Assembly: GCA_030666115.1 (NCBI GenBank) | Contig: DAOUYM010000011.1 | Coordinates: 1-16,179 of the forward strand | Direction of reading: 5' to 3' | Source: Candidatus Aenigmatarchaeota archaeon | GTDB lineage: Archaea > Aenigmatarchaeota > Aenigmatarchaeia > QMZP01 | Length of the DNA: 16,179 nt | Shown: positions 14,425 through 16,179 of the stretch, piece by piece | How positions within the stretch are numbered: the stretch's first letter is position 1 | How the letters are laid out: each line of letters opens with the position of its first letter | Made by a program: the position numbers and the translations under genes | Notes under the pieces: generated by a model | The model's input: the letters and a program-made list of their open reading frames with translations, nothing else | Database searches by the model: none | Told to the model about the DNA's origin: nothing

Positions 14425-15369
14425 ATGCTCAATGTTGGAAGCGTTGCCAGGAAGATAAGGAAGCACAAAGCCAGGAGAATATTTATCCAGGTACCAGAGG
14501 GTCTTAAGACCCGGATACTGGGTTTCGCCAGGGAACTGGAGAAGAATGGCAAGAGAGGACTTAAGGTACTGATATCAGTGGACCCGTGTTACGGGGCCTG
14601 CGACCTCCGAGATAATGAAGCCAAGGCACTTGGCTGCGATCTCATTCTCCATCTGGGGCATTCCGACTTCGGGCTGAAGAGCAAGATTCCGGTCATATAC
14701 GAGGAACTGAGAATGGACTATGACCCCACACCGCTGCTCATGATCGCCCTTAACGACCTGAAACCGTTCAAGAAAATAGGACTGGTGACCACGGTCCAGT
14801 TCCTTTCAAGCCTGGATCATGCCAGGAAGTTCCTGCAGAAAAGAAGGAAGAAAGTATACGTTGGGAGTCCCAGGAGAGGGAATCCGGGCCAGGTCCTGGG
14901 GTGTGATTTTTCTGCTGCCAAGGATCTTGAGGGAACAGTGGACTGCTTCCTGTTCATGGGGTCCGGCACTTTCCATCCATTAGGTTTGTCAATGGCTGTT
15001 AAGAAGCCCGTGTTCTTCCTGGATTTCGAGGGAACCCAGCTGCTTGATCTGAAGGACGAGAAGAGGCGGATGGAGAACATACGCCTGCTTCAGATAGAGA
15101 ATGCCAAGTCGTGTAAGAGCTTCGGGATTCTGGTCTCAACCAAGCCAGGACAGATGAGGATAAAGACAGCTGAAGAATCAAAGGAGAAGCTGGAGAAGAT
15201 GGGAAAGAAAGCATGGATACTGGTGGCTGATGAGCTGACGCCGGAAAAACTATTAGGATTACAGATAGACTGCATTGTCAATACAGCCTGCCCGAGGATG
15301 AGAGAGGATAGCAGGCTTTTCAAGAAAACGATTATCGATCCAGATGATGTGGATAAATTAAAAGAATAG
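14425..15369 (+). CDS. dph2: 2-(3-amino-3-carboxypropyl)histidine synthase Dph2
   Basis: Catalyses the first step of diphthamide synthesis on elongation factor 2, using a [4Fe-4S] cluster to split S-adenosylmethionine into a 3-amino-3-carboxypropyl radical. The 314-residue product has the three cluster cysteines, C59 (PCYGACD), C160 (VLGCDFSAA) and C289 (NTACPRM), at spacing very close to that known for the Pyrococcus enzyme. The ATG at 14425 lies only 17 bases after the TnpB element's end. The AAATATAATATG tract just before it is too close to the ATG to serve as a normal TATA box, so transcription may depend on read-through from tnpB or on a site inside the element. It converges on the ATP-grasp gene with nine bases between stops. 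Confidence 0.95.
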   Translation: MLNVGSVARKIRKHKARRIFIQVPEGLKTRILGFARELEKNGKRGLKVLISVDPCYGACDLRDNEAKALGCDLILHLGHSDFGLKSKIPVIYEELRMDYDPTPLLMIALNDLKPFKKIGLVTTVQFLSSLDHARKFLQKRRKKVYVGSPRRGNPGQVLGCDFSAAKDLEGTVDCFLFMGSGTFHPLGLSMAVKKPVFFLDFEGTQLLDLKDEKRRMENIRLLQIENAKSCKSFGILVSTKPGQMRIKTAEESKEKLEKMGKKAWILVADELTPEKLLGLQIDCIVNTACPRMREDSRLFKKTIIDPDDVDKLKE

Positions 15370-15378
15370 CTTTTAGTA

Positions 15379-16179
15379 CTATTTCTTCATTTCCGACTTC
15401 ACGAAATCAATGATCCTTTGCGCAACGTTTATGCTGGTTGCTTTCTCTATTCCCTGTAGTCCTGGGTTGATGTTGACTTCTATTACCTTTACACCGTCCT
15501 TGCCCTGGATCATGTCAACAGCGCATATCTTTGATTTTACTGCCTCAGCTGACCTGATAACGAGCTCCTCCATCTCTGGTGTTAGCTTGAAGACGACGGC
15601 CCTGCCGCCTGACTTTATGTTGGCCCTCTTCTCATCCCCGCTTGCCACCCTCTTGAAAGAGGCGATTATCTCATCACCAGCAACTATACCTCTCATATCT
15701 TCTCCTGGGTTATCTATGAATTTCTCTATGAGTATCTCCTGCTTCAGTCCCTGCATCGTATCTATCACGGATTTTGCAGCTTCCTTGCTCTCTATCACCA
15801 TTACCCCCATGCCACCAAAACCAGAAAGCAGCTTTATCATAAGAGGGAGTTTCTGTTTCTTGATTATATCAAAGGCTGCTTCTCTTGACCCCGTCAAGTA
15901 TGTCTCAGGAACAGGTATGTTGTTGCTAACCAGCCTCTCGATTGTTATGAACTTATTGTGTGCAATCAACACGGTTTCTGCTGGAAAGGGTTTGTTGATT
16001 CCCAGCTCGTCCAGGAACCTCATTACAGGGTAACCAACCACCGCACGCTTGGAATCTATTCTTGGAAGTATGTAATCGAAATCAGAAAGGCTTTTCTTCT
16101 CGTATATTGCATCGAGCTTTGAATCAGCCACTAGTTTTATGTCTACCAGTGGTATGAGTTTGGTTTTAATGTCAGCCTT
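15379..16179 (-). CDS. rimK: RimK-type ATP-grasp ligase, N-terminus cut by window edge
   Basis: ATP-grasp enzymes of this family add amino acids, often glutamate, to a peptide or cofactor carboxylate through an acylphosphate. The frame is open from the stop at 15379 to the right edge (267 codons). A GTG at 16131 is in frame but unlikely to be the start, because the residues before it continue a RimK-like N-terminus. Visible parts: YILPRI, then the linker NNIPVPETYL before the ATP-grasp domain, the glycine-rich LLSGFGGMGVMVIES, the EKFID strand, KRVASGDEKRANIKSGG, and the metal-binding VIEVNINPGLQGIEK. Candidates include RimK proper, the archaeal cofactor ligases MptN and CofF, and LysX. The sequence seen does not separate them, although the absence of lysine-pathway genes nearby gives no support to LysX. 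Confidence 0.85.
   Translation of the reverse strand, partial: KADIKTKLIPLVDIKLVADSKLDAIYEKKSLSDFDYILPRIDSKRAVVGYPVMRFLDELGINKPFPAETVLIAHNKFITIERLVSNNIPVPETYLTGSREAAFDIIKKQKLPLMIKLLSGFGGMGVMVIESKEAAKSVIDTMQGLKQEILIEKFIDNPGEDMRGIVAGDEIIASFKRVASGDEKRANIKSGGRAVVFKLTPEMEELVIRSAEAVKSKICAVDMIQGKDGVKVIEVNINPGLQGIEKATSINVAQRIIDFVKSEMKK

Noticed and set aside
15379..15392. A third copy of the rpoL-end repeat at the RimK gene end (TTTCTTCAT)
   Set aside because: Only nine bases match, explained by a shared MKK-stop ending; there is no further similarity.
1..16179. tRNA, rRNA or CRISPR array
   Set aside because: No cloverleaf-like sequence, conserved rRNA stretch or regularly spaced short repeat was seen on either strand by eye; gaps between genes are too short for most of these.

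Overview
The window is archaeal chromosome. This rests on an AglB/STT3-type oligosaccharyltransferase, the small RNA polymerase subunit L (Rpo11), a class I HMG-CoA reductase, an archaeal-type Dph2, and promoters that look like TTTAWATA boxes, several placed for leaderless or nearly leaderless transcripts. The lineage cannot be fixed from the sequence alone. A poorly sampled archaeon (for example a DPANN or euryarchaeal metagenome lineage) is possible, but that is a guess.

Layout from left to right. Bases 1-2127 (minus) are aglB, cut by the left edge. Bases 2248-2295 hold a decayed copy of the 3' end of rpoL. Bases 2289-9799 carry an accessory block: acpS (minus), divergent from a plus-strand run of acyl carrier protein, AMP-forming acyl ligase, iron-type alcohol dehydrogenase, LuxE-like acyl-protein synthetase and LuxC-like acyl reductase, followed by two minus-strand genes, a tandem-GNAT-like transferase and a NodB-type polysaccharide deacetylase. 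The intact rpoL (9831-10100) follows, then a phosphomannomutase/phosphoglucomutase and HMG-CoA reductase, all minus. A lone TnpB element with a tiny ribbon-helix-helix-like ORF (about 12.98-14.41 kb) sits between the HMG-CoA reductase promoter and dph2. The window ends with dph2 (plus) and a convergent RimK-type ATP-grasp ligase cut by the right edge.

The main discovery candidate is the accessory block. The last 48 bases of rpoL are repeated, in the same orientation and 7,583 bp away, on the other side of the block. This is the arrangement left when an element integrates into the 3' end of a gene and restores it. The cargo is unusual for archaea: a self-contained carrier-protein system with its own phosphopantetheinyl transferase, ligase, LuxE/LuxC reductase pair and alcohol dehydrogenase. 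It could activate a carboxylic acid, carry it on the ACP, and reduce it to an aldehyde or alcohol. The neighbouring deacetylase, GNAT protein and aglB suggest, but do not prove, that the product modifies a surface glycan or lipid. No recombinase gene is present in the block, so it would be a decayed or passively mobilised island.

The flanking genes are ordinary archaeal core functions: protein N-glycosylation, transcription, sugar phosphate interconversion, mevalonate/isoprenoid synthesis, diphthamide synthesis and peptide-ligase-type modification. Intergenic gaps are short throughout. No gene-free stretch exceeds 300 bases, and I saw no tRNA, rRNA or CRISPR array.
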